Part shown: piece after piece, positions 35,575 to 47,442 of the stretch
Layout of the letters: each line of letters begins with the position of its first letter
How positions within the stretch are numbered: position 1 is the first letter of the stretch
Source of the DNA: Nymphaea colorata
Lineage: Eukaryota; Streptophyta; Magnoliopsida; Nymphaeales; Nymphaeaceae
NCBI RefSeq assembly: GCF_008831285.2
Contig: NC_045141.1
Span: 16,912,106 to 16,976,105, forward strand
Direction: 5' to 3'
DNA: 64,000 nt
Position numbers and translations under genes: made by a program
The notes under the pieces: model-generated
The model's input: only the letters and a program-made list of their open reading frames with translations
Database searches by the model: none
Told to the model about the DNA's origin: nothing

Positions 35575-36363
35575 TTAAGCAGTCACAAGAGGATTGAGGA
35601 CATGACCACAAAATAGCAGAACCCCTGTTAAGTTCTTCTCGTATCAGAAACAGAAATGGATGATCAGCTACGAAGTCTATAGGTGGTTGTGGCATCACGG
35701 CACAACCCACCATTGTCACACCAGAAGTTGCAGAAGCAGCTTCAGTTCCTTCTTCGTTAACCTCAATAAGGATTTATGGAATATGCCGGATACAAACAAT
35801 TTATTGCTTAAAGGTGAATCAACCATCTCAGAAAGTTCAGCTTCACCAGAGAAGGGCCAAAACAGCCCCATCTGTTTGAGAACCCCAGAAGCTTCAAAAC
35901 CATAAGAAATTTTGAACTTAGGAATCATGAACTGACCGACACTCACTTTGTTTGAAGGAAGATGCCTATTTATGAAATCCAGATCTGAACCAACCTTTTC
36001 TACCAGATTATGCAGCCCATTTCTCACATCAGGAAGGAAAATATACATAGAGAAAAGCCTCTTATCCTCGCCTTGTCCACAAGGCAACTTGAGTACTTTG
36101 AAACCAGGAAAAGCAGCAACGTACTGCTGCTTCGAGTTAGTCATAAACATGACTTGTACAGATTCCCCGCTTAGAGGATAGAAAGAGCCTTCTTTGGTAA
36201 CAGATGCATCAAACTTGTCTTTCCAGGCGCCCTTAAAGTAAAGTGCATTGGCAAGGATAAGCCTAGTCAAATTGTCAACTGAGCTAGATGGAAGAAGTTC
36301 TTTAATAAGTCCATTAGTCTGGCTTTCAGCCCATGAGTTCACTACATTTTTCACTTCAGTTGC
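35575..36363 (-). pseudogene. Serpin C: exon 2 only, frameshifted
   Basis: Homologous to exon 2 of serpin B over its full length, with the same acceptor (ctgcatg context at 36363). Two single-base indels break it: one base is lost in the codons after FHKS, just before the hinge, and one base is gained near the C-terminus. In the aligned loop the P1 Arg is replaced by Gly ([14 protein letters not shown]), so even the loop has lost its inhibitor residue. Exon 1 is absent: upstream homology ends near 38240, where an MDP-1 fragment begins. It was probably a third functional copy that lost its 5' half. Confidence 0.85.
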
Positions 36364-36689
36364 CTGCATGTATACCAGCATAAAATTACATGATAAGTTT
36401 CCCACCAATTGAATTGGTTTTATCACCAAAGTTCAGTACATGGAAAATTGTTGTTTCTTCAGTGCAAATGGAACTACAACGGAGGCAAGTCAAATGACTG
36501 CAAAGTATGAGTAAATAACCAACGATTGATTTGCGTATTGATAAATTTGGAGAAATATGGTGCACTATCTCAGACAATTAATACTCTATATATGGTTTAG
36601 CCACCAATCACTATTATTTTTCTAGAAAAAAGTTTCTTCAAAAAAGAAAACTAAGGCATGCTATATAGTTCTGGATGTTCAAAAGATCC

Positions 36690-37590
36690 AACGACTCCTA
36701 GCAATTATAATTTCTTGCATTATAAATGCAATCTTGGTCATATGAAGATATTATATTAATACAGAAGGCAGTAGGTGAACCAATTCACTATGAAAATCAG
36801 AAGACAATCCATTTTTCAATGACAACATATCAATGAGTTGGCCTATGTCACATAGGTAGGGGTACGGGTGCCGGTTCGGACTATTTTCGAAAAACTTGGG
36901 TACGAGAATACGGTTATATATATATATATATATAATATAAAATAAGAATTCAACCAACATAACACATTCATGATTCAAAATTTATAGTTTCTAAAGAAGA
37001 AACTATTGAACAAAAATATGAAAACGCAGCTCAGTATGTGTTTCCTAAGTGTAAATGGTGTAAAAAACAATACTGAAATCCTAAATTTTGGATAGGGAAG
37101 GAATCAGTCAACTTTGATTAAGTCTGAAATTGGACGGATATGGTCCTGGGTACGTTGACCGTGTTCGGTACTGTTTGACCAGTACCTAAGAGGTACCCGA
37201 GACAGTACCAGCACCAGTGTCGTACCTGACCGGTACAGGTATGCTGCCTTTACAGCAGTACCCATGTGACAAAGGTTGGCCCATTTCAAAAAACTACCAG
37301 TATCTTCTGTGGCCTACTTTGGCCATTCCTTTATCAGAATCTCATCAGTTTATGTCAAGATATACTTTAACCAAGCCTATTTACCAAATCTTATAGACTT
37401 ACATGAATGCTTAAATTACAAGCATACTTATGACCACATTAGACTAACTAAATCCTCATTATGTAACTTGTGCAATCCTTAAGACTGCAACCAAATTCTA
37501 TTTGGGGGTATCAATCTAGTGGTGCAGAGTAACAAACTAACAAATGTTGATACATAGACAAAGCAAGCATACACAAGGGCACTTGAATCA
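36690..37590. mobile_element. Insertion in the serpin C intron, with a MITE-like element at 36842-37275
   Basis: Serpins B and C share intron sequence on both sides of this segment, but B lacks it. Inside, 36842-37275 has imperfect terminal inverted repeats of 20 bases. The left end is cctatgtcacataggtaggg; the right end, reverse-complemented, is cctttgtcacatgggtactg; 16 of 20 positions match. The element is flanked on both sides by ttgg (36838-36841 and 37276-37279), a possible target duplication. The inner part holds an (AT)n tract and gtacc-rich words. No transposase. The same terminal word recurs near 62800 and 63010. Confidence 0.6.
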
Positions 37591-37679
37591 GTCATTCAGC
37601 AAAAGCACAGAACGAGTGTTCAAATTTTGGTTTTAGTCAAAACTTAAAGGGAAAGCAGTAAGAAAGAGATGAATGTGGT

Positions 37680-38010
37680 ACATGGTTCAGCAATCTTGCC
37701 TACATCCACAAGAGATGATTTGTTTTCCTTATCTTTTAATGATGTTACAAGTAGGTGGATTTACAGTTTGACATCCACCAACTCTGCCATGAGTATCGCT
37801 TGAATTCCTTACATGTTTATTCTCATAAACCTTATCCTGTTGTTCAGCTGCAGGTTGAAGCTGATCCTGAGGCTAACTTTTCTGATCAGAAATTCCTTCT
37901 TCGACAGATCTTGAGTTGGCTGTGGCCGATCCTATGGGATCTATAATACTGATATTAGTGGAGCTGATAATATTGGGCCTTCTCTAGCAAATATAGAGTT
38001 GCCCATTGTT
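37680..38010. repeat. Second copy of the serpin intron repeat piece
   Basis: Counterpart of 31850-32215. Its right edge (attgttaggaaccagg) diverges from the B copy, where new sequence containing the CT microsatellite begins. Confidence 0.55.
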
Positions 38011-38021
38011 AGGAACCAGGC

Positions 38022-38092
38022 CCTCTCTCTCTCTCTCTCTCGCTCTCTCTCTCTATCTCTCTCTCTCTCTCTCTATCTGATACACACACACA
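38022..38092. repeat. (CT)n microsatellite followed by (AC)n
   Basis: CT tract with a few interruptions to 38078, then a short AC tract. It is followed by purine-rich DNA (gaagaaa words) and then by ggtggttcgg, a motif often seen at the edge of plant repeat elements. Confidence 0.9.
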
Positions 38093-38268
38093 CTTTCACG
38101 ACACCAAAAGAAGAAACGAAGAAGAGAAAAAAGAAGAAGAAGACAACAAGGATTTTTAGGTGGTTCGGAGATAAACTTCTTCTATGTCCATGGCTGCACA
38201 GGGTTTTTTCACAGTCTAAGAATGGGGTATAAAAAAATTAATTCAGACACTTAAACACAGTAAGTAGG

Positions 38269-39004
38269 TCACTTTCTCTTGCCACCAGCAGCGTTTGATG
38301 CAAACTTTGTAAGACCGGTTCTTAAAGCTCCAAGATTAAAGCTCCAAGATTCACTCCATTGTCAACATAAATGCTTGTGACGCCCATGTTTGAAACCTGT
38401 ACAATTGTTGGAAAAGAAGAATGAATAATCAGGTTTTCAAGTGCCAGGTACATGTCCCCCAGGTGTTCAGAAGGTATGTCGATCCTGTATTAGTTTATTC
38501 TGCAACATAGCCATCTAATGTAACAAAACTGCAATATTTAACCAGCATAACTCCATTCGACTTTGTAGACCAAGACAGATACCAAGGAACAACAAGAAAC
38601 AATTAGCATAATTTTTGACTTACAGCTTCAATGTTGTGATACTCGTCGTCAAAGAAAAGCATTGAGTTGTAAAGGATTCCTGTTTTCCGATTAGTTCTCT
38701 CAAAATGCTCAGTTTTATGGGTCCAACTTGAAAAAAACTCCGACAAGTGCAGGATAACATACAAAATTAACAACTAAATGGAGAATGCTTACTGTCTGTT
38801 CAAAGAAAATAATTAGTGAACAGATATTTTACTTTTGCTACAAATATGTCCTCAAGCCCTAGCTTCTTCAAGAATGCTTTTGCTATGTCTGGTGTAGGTG
38901 ACCGAGAAGCAATAGCTATATCAACTCCTTTATCCTTTAAAGCATGTATTATGCCCTTGGCATGTGGGTACAGGGATGGCATTTCACGTTTGGAACGACA
39001 TTCA
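38269..39004 (-). pseudogene. MDP-1-like HAD phosphatase, exons 2-4 only
   Basis: Magnesium-dependent phosphatase-1 family (haloacid dehalogenase fold). Exons read 38833-39004 (ECRSKREMPSLYPHAKG to IASRSPTPDIAKAFLKKLG), 38624-38737 (SSWTHKTEHFERTNR to NSMLFFDDEYHNIEA) and 38269-38396 (VSNMGVTSIYVDNGV to GGKRK). The family's first exon, with the catalytic DLDYT motif, is not found upstream before the next gene. The last exon carries a perfect 14-base tandem duplication (38324-38351) that shifts the frame to an early stop at 38322-38324. The acceptor of the middle exon is also weak (cggag). Loss of the nucleophile and the frameshift make a working enzyme unlikely. A far-upstream first exon cannot be fully excluded. 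Confidence 0.75.
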
Positions 39005-39449
39005 CTGACAATGATGAGCATAAGAAAGTTAGATACCTTTTGATGAAGAAATATATAATGCAAACAAATGGTTCCCATTTTCTTTTGTTAATAACTAAAG
39101 CTACTAACAGAGGGATGGCTCTAGAGAAACAAAAGGCATGCTAGTCAGAAAATTGCACAGCAAAATATCAACTGAAAATAAGACATTCTTTAGTTTAGTA
39201 TGTGCATTGGAAATGCATTAGCAAAACCAAGAAAATAGAAAACACCAAAAGCACATTACCCAGTATAAGAGAACATAAGATTATATTTACGTGGTTATTC
39301 ATGTGTAGGCAACTCAGTTTCTGGAATCTGCCAAGCTTGAGGATTAACTGGGTCATTGAGCAACCATATTTTTAAGTTGAACAAGAATATACTGGGTGGA
39401 GCCTGAACTTTTTAATTATCTGAACAAGGAAAAAAAAAATGCGCCATTT

Positions 39450-39695
39450 CTAATGTTGCAAAGCATGAAAGGAGTTCATCATCTGTTGGTTCAAAAGATT
39501 TTCCAAATATACGCAGTAGGCATCAGCATTAGATAGAACTGTTTGTAGTAAACGTTTTATTAGTGGTGCAGGTGCTGTTGCAAGCAGTATGTCAGAGGTC
39601 ATCCTCAGACAGCATTCACCAATGAACTCCAGAGTCCAGCTAACTCTTGCAACAGTAATTCCAGTAGGTTGAAGAAACACAGGGAAAGAATACAT
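39450..39695 (-). other. Coding-like fragment of unknown family
   Basis: An 81-codon frame whose middle (SWTLEFIGECCLRMTSDILL and onward through IKRLLQTVLSNADAYCVYLENL) has the composition of an alpha-helical, HEAT-like protein segment. The other frame just before it (NLLELLLQELAGLWSSLVNA) is also protein-like, suggesting one ancestral frame with a shift between them. It is not recognised. It may be a relic exon captured beside the MDP-1 fragment, or chance. Confidence 0.25.
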
Positions 39696-42279
39696 AAGCT
39701 AGATTTGATCTAAACAAACCTTTAGCAATTCTGCTTGAAGCGGGGTTGAACTAAAGACATTTAAATTGAAATATATTCAAAAGTTGTTTGAAAACAAAAA
39801 ACATACAAAGAAAAATCGCAATGGGGATGAGAGATTTTGGCACTTGCCCATCATTCTATTACTTCTACATTTTAAGAATTATATACTTGTTTTGGCTTAT
39901 GCAAGAGGTTGATGTCCACATGAATCAAATCGAATTGAGTAGCTAGCTTAATTTTCCAAGCCAAACCTCTTGGAGCTTTTATTTGGCGTCACTCAATAAA
40001 GATTTTGTCAAATAAGGAGGTCGGTGACAGAAAAGAAATAGTATTAAACAACACAGAAGGAATTAGACAAGCTGTTAAATAGGATGAAACTAGGCTATAG
40101 ATGAGTCAAATCTTTTACAAACACGTGATTCAATAATCCCCATGCAAAGCTCATATTCCATCTATCTGCAGCCTTGGCCATATCTTTTCTACAGTTCCTA
40201 ACTCAGCTAAAAAGGTATATTAAATTTAATGAGAGAACAGTGGTATCTTTTATTTGTATAAGAAAACATAATAATTGAAGAAGACTTGGAAAATTTCATT
40301 TTTTTGAAGATAACTAGCAGGTCGAGCAAAGCACTGTAGATGAAAATCCAGAAAAGAAAGCCTGTTTTGATTATTATGATAAGAATTTGGACCTGAAATG
40401 AAAAATAATGAGGATCTTGTCGGACGCCATGAAAGAGAACGGCCTCCCCGAAACTTGCAACGACCAAACTCGACGACGCCGAAGTCCCAGTTTTCTTCCC
40501 GTTTCCTGTTCCTTCCTTCCTTCCTTCCTTCACGGGAATTACTTCTTCAGAAGTTGGGACGACCTAATTTTGTGGAGTTGCCCATTTCAGGAAATTCAAC
40601 TCTTACCATCCGATCCTTTATCCACTTTGTCTCCCGCGCGTGGATGGAGAAGATGGACGGCTTCTAGGCAGTGACCTGCGCTTTCTTACCCTCAAATTAG
40701 CCCTTAAGGGGAAAGAAAAGCCTTTTTCATGGGCTTACCAACCTGACTAAGCTTCTTGTAAAGGGGAGAGCAAAGGCAACTTTTATAGTGGCAAAGGGGA
40801 CCAAACAGATGATACATCCAAAAAGAGGGCATGAAATGATAAGCCGGCATCCTAGGCTGGGAAAGACTCACATATTTAAAAAAACAAGTGGATGGTTGGC
40901 TTTGTAACCAGAAAAATAAAGAGAAACAGTGGTCAGATTCCAAAGTACTAAAAAGGTTTTTATTCATTACATCCATAGAGTTGGTAAATAGAAGGCAGAG
41001 AATGGTAAATAGTTCACTTTTTTTTTTTCTGATCAGTCAAAATAATTGGTTTTTGATCATTTATTTCTCATGCATTTTATATAGCTTCTGGCAGTAGATG
41101 CAATCAAGCGATATGTAAAACAATAGGCACTTGCAAATAATTGGCCCTATGGTTTTAGTGCTATCTGTAATTTATTAGAGGTAAAAAGAAACCTAGTTTC
41201 AGGGCTCAGTTAGGTAAAACCATCCTTGCTTTCTTTAAAGACCCTTGCACTCATACGATTGCCTGGAAGCAGGATAAAGCAGGTAAAGACAATATTCTAG
41301 CTTGAAAAGGTTGTAGTAATCAATCATCAACCTTTTTTGCTTTGTTTTTTTCCGCCTTTGCTAGATTATGCCAGGACATGCACCTTGCGCTTTATTTTGA
41401 CCTCCTTTCATGTGACAGTCTAAAGCACAGAACCTAGCCTGGTGATAGATCATTGTTTTTACTGTAAGTAGACAAAAGAAAGAACATTTGCTATAATAGT
41501 TGGTAAATTAGGAAGAGGCGGCCTCCAAGGCAAGTGTTCAGAAATGCAATCACCTATTTTATGAGAGGACATGATCATGAAGATACAGAAATATGATTCC
41601 CTTCGAAAGTGGGATGAGGAATGGTGTGACCACTAGAAAGAGACAAGCTAATTTCAAGCCAGAGTGCCAATTCGAGGTATGGAATGTAAGTTTAGAGTAG
41701 AGGTAGAATTTAGAGACTCAAGGTACATATATATTCTGCTAATAACAAGTCAAAAAAAAAAAAAAAGGTAGGTTATTATTCAGCGGCACTAGCAGCAGTC
41801 AGATACACGATTCGATCAAGAACTTGCAACCATATAACGATTTCAGTGAATGTTCTTTTTCATAATATTCTTCTCATGAGAATTTGAACTTTTTAAATAT
41901 GATCCAGTGAGGTAGTTTTCTTTTGGGGTGTTTTCTCCCAGATATGGCCAGAAGAGACTCCAATGCGAAGAGAATTGAATTGGTGTATACTGATCATAGT
42001 TTGCACAAATTTCATGCTTTCCCATAACAAAATTACAAAAGGAGTTCTCGCACTCGACAACTTCTTGAGCTCCGTACTCTAAAAATAAGGCCAAGAATTA
42101 CAAATGCAGGGACCTTGGCAGATGACTACTGGATCGCTCTCCAAGCTGGTGGAAGTGGACGCAGTGGAGAACCTGCCGTTTTCCTGTTGTACATTGAAGA
42201 ACTAGCTTCCCTTCTACGTTTGTATGCCCAAATGAAATGCCTAACACAAATGGTGACTCCTTATGACAAAGAGCACGAT
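39696..42279. other. Intergenic, no supported gene
   Basis: No continuous coding signal. A ccttccttcc tract lies near 40510. Bases 40400-40680 are more GC-rich and could be an exon or a leader, but no family was recognised. The 3' UTR of the FkbM gene probably occupies the last part. Confidence 0.5.
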
Positions 42280-45033
42280 TTAGCCCTTCTGACAGTGGGC
42301 ATCATTTCCGTGCTGTGTGCACTGATTATAACCGACACTTGCTAAGAACTCCCTGATCTCCTTTGAACTGCTATTACTTGCAGCAAGCAATCGTTCATCC
42401 TCCTCATAAATGAGATATGGAGCTTCATTTCCTTTTCTGGACAACAGCTTAACCGCCCCTCTTAATACATGATATTCCCACCCTTGAACATCAATCTTCA
42501 GGAGGACTACTGGCTGCGAATCAGGTATGACCGAATCCAATGGAACAGACATCACCTCAACAGCAATCTCCTGGTTTGACTTAAACGTCAACTTTGCACC
42601 ACTTGCAGAGATCGCACTGTTATCAAGTCTTCCAACCAACTGCAGAAAAGTATGAAATCATCAGAAAGACCAGAAATTAAAAAACACAAGCACACAGTTC
42701 TTATGTAGCTTTATGGTGTGAATCTGATATCGTAGGCACAGATAACAAGGCCTGGATGTACAAACTACAAAGCCATCTTTCATTTTGAGAAGTAATTGAA
42801 AGTACCATCGTATCTCCACATCCTTTGCAATTGTCAAATAAGATCACAAGCATCAATAATAGGATGTGACTGCAACTGCATGTCATCGATTCTAAGAATA
42901 AATTCTCCATACTAAAATACCAAATAAATGAATAAATTCTCCATACTAAAACTACCAAGTACATGAAGAACCCAAGGCAACTCTTAACACAACGCCTGAA
43001 GCCACAAGCTTACAATGTAGATCAGTCTAATTGCCAATAAATTTATTACTTGCGATGAACCGAAGGCAGGGAAAACTTATTCATTTTGATTAAACAATAG
43101 ATCTGTTTCACAGGCATGATGTGGTTGAACCTCCTTCTACTTAATGACTGCAAAAGAGGAACAAAAGTGTCAGCATCACAGCCCAAGAGCAATGCTGGTA
43201 TACAACAAAATGGAATCTGTAAATTGAGGTAATAAAACACCTCACAGGTCTTTTCTTCAAAGTTTACATATCACATGAAGTGGTTATGTGGTCTGCTGTT
43301 ACTTCTAGACCCAGAACTAAATTAATTAGAAGCCGCCTCACATTTTGCCCTGCCCAGAAAAAGGTGTAGTGCTCGGTCTGCTTTCAACCACTTCCATGGG
43401 ACGCTTTCACACTGAGAGAGCTATTTTATAGTGGAGATTATAGAATCAAGAAGTCAAAGTATCAAATTTAGGTATAACTAATTGATGTGAAGAAAGTTAG
43501 GCAACTTTGAATAGGAACAAAAGGAAAAAGGTGCATATAGCAAGTTCCTCAACACATAATGGTAAAGAAGTAAACTGTTATTATCAATCCTAATTTCTTA
43601 GTTACAGAACTCACCAAAAGTTAACATCTAAGCTCGCTCTTTACAGATCTAGGTGGAAACACCTCATGCGCAAATCCATGATGCCAAGACCAACCAAATA
43701 GCCATCCCATAATGAAAGAAAGTTCCAATATGACCAAAGGTCAGCCACATTCCACAGCTTTGGCTAGATGGACGTTTGAACCAACCTGCCGCTTCCCCCA
43801 ACAAAATTAAAACTAATCGGCACCAAAATTTTTCCTTCTAATCTTTCCCAAGTAACTGGAAAGAAAATTCTCTAACCAGAAAGAACTCATCTCAGGTGGT
43901 TATGCTGAAAACAATTTCATCTCTCAGCTTCATAAACTGGCTGCCAAACTTGTCACGTTACTAGAATTAGACAATCAATATCATGCCTTATTTGGGTAAT
44001 CTATCCTAAATGGGAACTCTCTCTTACCAAACCTACATCCGCACTCTTGCATGACGACCATAATTGACATTAGGAATATGCTAAAACATTTGACGTGGCA
44101 GTAGTAACAGACCCAGCTCTCAAGGGAGCTCTATGCTACATAATCTACATTTTGCGCTACTGCATTTTTACGTGGATTTACAAATCGGAACCCTCAGCTA
44201 TGTAGCAGAAAACTGAGCAGTTCATGCTAACTCAAGAAATTCAATAAAAGCGTCCTAAATAACAACAATATAGTCCACAAATTACAGAAACAAGAACCAA
44301 ATGGATTGCTCCAGTCCCTAATTTCTCCAACCAAGTAATTAAACTGGTAGAGCTCACCGATCTCTCGCGGCTGAAATGGGAATTAACAGTTGGACAGGAT
44401 GAAGAAAAATCAACACAAATCTAACCATTTCTTACATGCCTTATGGAAGGTAATGTTCCCGATCTGATCAGACGCGGCCGCCGCGAACAACGTAACCGCA
44501 TCTCCAACCCTGTTCAGGAACACGCCGTCGCACAACCTCTGAAGGTTCTCCACCACCGGCTCGAAGGCGAAGACCTTAAACCCCATCGCAGCGGCGGCAA
44601 ATGTCGCCATGCCGACGTTCGCCCCAACGTCGACGAAGATCCCATCTTTCCTGTCGACCTTCCCCAGAATTTCCTGAACCTTACTGGAGATATCAGGCTT
44701 CCTGAAGGGTTTCCCCTTCATCATCCTGAGAATGTTCCTGTGAGGCTTGTCAGGAATGCCAAGATCCGCAAGGGAGTAAATGAAGGGGAAGCGGAGGCCC
44801 TCGACGACGTTGGCAAAGATGGGCGTGGCAGTCGGGTAGCGGAGGCAGTCCAAAGGACGGATAGGGCCGAATTGAGGAAGAGATTTCAGGACCAGGGTTT
44901 GCGTCTGGACGAAGGAGGGAACTGGGCGGCGGAGGAGGAGGACGAAAAGGAGGAGAAGGGTGAGTGGGAAGGTGAGGAGGAGGAGCTTCCACGTCCAATG
45001 GAGGCCCGGATTCTTCCTCCAGGCGTTCGCCAT
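42280..45033 (-). CDS. FkbM-family methyltransferase, 2 exons, GC-AG intron
   Basis: Predicted type II membrane protein with an FkbM SAM-dependent methyltransferase domain. Coding exons are 44440-45033 and 42280-42639, totalling 317 residues. A hydrophobic anchor spans about residues 16-34 after a short basic start. SAM motif I is GIFVDVGANVG at 131-141 with acidic Glu158 (FAFEPV); the second core block is LLKIDVQGWEYHVL at 245-257. The frame requires the 1.8 kb intron to begin CATAAG|gcatgt and end ctgcag|TTGG, a GC-AG intron. The nearby gtaag four bases on would shift the frame into a stop. The C-terminus CTQHGNDAHC is typical of the plant family. Reaction (sugar O-methylation?) and location (Golgi or ER lumen) are inferred from family only. 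Confidence 0.88.
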
Positions 45034-47442
45034 GGATCAATCCTAGAGCTCAGCTTTCAGGAAGAACAGAAGTGGGGACTCCCAATGAGCAGAAGGAAGA
45101 GGAGAGTGAGAGAGGGAGGAAGACGAGTAACAGAGAAGCGGGTGAGACTTTGAGCTCAACAGATCTCTAATACTCGGAGACTTGTTTCAATCCATGTTCA
45201 CGTTGATAAAGTATTGCATCGATCTGATTTTGTTTTTAAATATATGAAGGGGTTGTTGGCCAGCAGCAAGAGCATATTAATGTTCTTGTTCTATGTATTT
45301 GCCTCGTTTATATGAAAAAAAAATAACATATTATTATTGTTGCCAAACGCTTCCAAAAAGACCAGTTAATATGCAAATTAAGCAAATCCATACACGATAA
45401 GATAATGGTGGAGGTGGACGTTTAAAATCCACGGATCCCAAAATCTAAGAACTTTAGATCGGATCAGATCTGAAGTTATCCAACATCCTAAAGCAGTATT
45501 TATTTCTTTCCATATCGTGTGTAAAATTTCTATTTTTCTTTTTTTTACTGATCGCATGAATAAGATCTATATATAAGCAGACAAGCTTGCGGGTGGCTTT
45601 CATGCTTTCCCAATATATAAATAAAAAATTCATAAGCCACTCATTTTTGAATTCTTAACTGTTATAATATTTTATAAGACAAATTTTTGGCCTTGTGTCC
45701 CAAGATTTCTCATCCATGATCTTTTACAAGGTTCCTTTATTCTTTATTCCACAGATGCAACGCCCAAGATCATAATTTGTGGATCTCAAATCTTTAGTTT
45801 GTTAAGTTATAGATTTAAGATGGAACTCATGTCAGATCTAAAATACGTATCTAATATAGTACCCATATGAGCAAAAATATAAATAAAAATCCATTTCATG
45901 CATCAGGTTCATATTCTCCAGTTAGAGAATTGTTGTAGTGAGTGATCCATCTTTAGGTCTACCAATCAAAGATGAGTTGATGCATGTTCTTGTTGTATCC
46001 ATGATTCTTTTAACCAGGAGATCCAAGACCAATTTTCATGGATTTGTGAACCCGGTTCGATTCAAAATCTCGAACCAAATTGAGAACACAAAACACATAT
46101 ATAAGAACACAAAATCAAAATTAGAATGTGTAGTCACTTTCTTATATGAATGTGTAGTCGCTTTCTTATATGAATCAACCTCCAAAATCAAAATTATATA
46201 AATATTGAACGCAACCCAAGGTGCATTGATAAATCCATGCATCTACATTATCAGTTTTATATTTAATTGAGGGTAGTATTATGAGGAGCTAACGTTGTCC
46301 CTTTTTTCCTTTCTGCCCTTTAGGAGCCGTTTGATATACCGAAAATCTTTTTATTTTAAAATCAAAATGCTCAGTTTTTAAGAAATTAGAATTATTAAAC
46401 AAACAATGTATTTCGTTTTCAACATTAGGAAACCTAAACTTGGAATTCTGATTCCATTTTAGTTTGAGGAATTATGATTCCATTTTAGTTTGAAGAGGAA
46501 TTATGGTTCCATCAAAAATTACATGCACTGTTCACACCAAACTTGTGTCGTCAACTCGAGTGCCCCTGGATCAAAAAATCCTGGCTTTGCCTGGTAAATT
46601 ACCCCCGATATATATGATTTCACGTAAAATGGGTTAGATGCCAAAATTGTTAAATACTTTTTAGGCTAAGATAACCTTCATGACACTTTGGCATGCATAA
46701 TAAATAAGTCAGCAGGTTTTCTCGTTTCAGCAGTCATCTCTGGGACATATAAACTTGGCAAAGTTATGTCTCTCTTTAAACATCCTCCTTGTTTTTGTTT
46801 TCTCGTCGACCTATTCATCATTGGCATTTTATTAAACTGTTTATGACTAGAAATATGCTGGTGCTCCCGTTCCATCTAATTGAGGACAATGCAACTGTTA
46901 TTATCTAACAAGGATTAATCCGGCAGTAGTTTGGAGAACAAGAATTCAAGATAATAATTCATGGTGAAGTTTTGCCCTTCTTAGATTAGATCCATGAAAT
47001 CTTTGTCATTGTAAGCTCTTAAACGATTTCTTTGTCTTTCTCTATCTCCTTTCTTTTTGGTGGCAGTTTTGGAGTCTCAGATGTATCTCTGTATGGTTCT
47101 TTTCAGATCTCTCTCTCTCTCTCTCATGCATTGTTAGCAACTGCTTGCAACATAAAGCTGATGTGGTCTCCCTGAGAGAAGAGCGCCTATACATACGCTC
47201 CAAGCCGGTTTCACGTTTTTACTTTTTCTTCCTCCACAACGGAGCAGGTTCCCTGCAAAATCCTCCTTCCCTCCTTTCCCCCACTAAACTTCTTCCACCC
47301 GTCCCGTTCATCCGTCCCCAGTACCTGCCAAGAAGGAAACAGAACGTAAAGTTCCCATATCTGCACCACCATCCTCTTGTTTCTTCACGTAACCTCCTCA
47401 AACTCGACACTCGGATCCTTGTAGTCGTATTTCCTCGCAGAG
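45034..47442. other. Intergenic between divergent FkbM and LARP6 genes
   Basis: Holds both promoters. A short direct repeat, gtgtagtc(a/g)ctttcttata, lies at 46129 and 46152. Near 46440-46510 the word attatgattccattttagttt is partly repeated. A CT tract (47109-47125) lies in the LARP6 leader or promoter. Two frames overlapping the LARP6 leader (from 47145) are not conserved-looking. Confidence 0.5.

Noticed and set aside
38140-38220. A ggtggttcgg ... tgtccatggctg stretch that recalls edges of plant repeat elements
   Set aside because: Too short and without matching second edge; no element could be delimited.
39005-42279. Search for the missing MDP-1 first exon (DLDYT motif) upstream of the fragment
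   Set aside because: No minus-strand frame before the FkbM gene shows the motif with a usable splice donor.
44443-45153. A 236-codon plus frame opposite the FkbM first exon
   Set aside because: It is an antisense shadow of a GC-rich coding exon; its charged composition reflects reverse-complemented codons.
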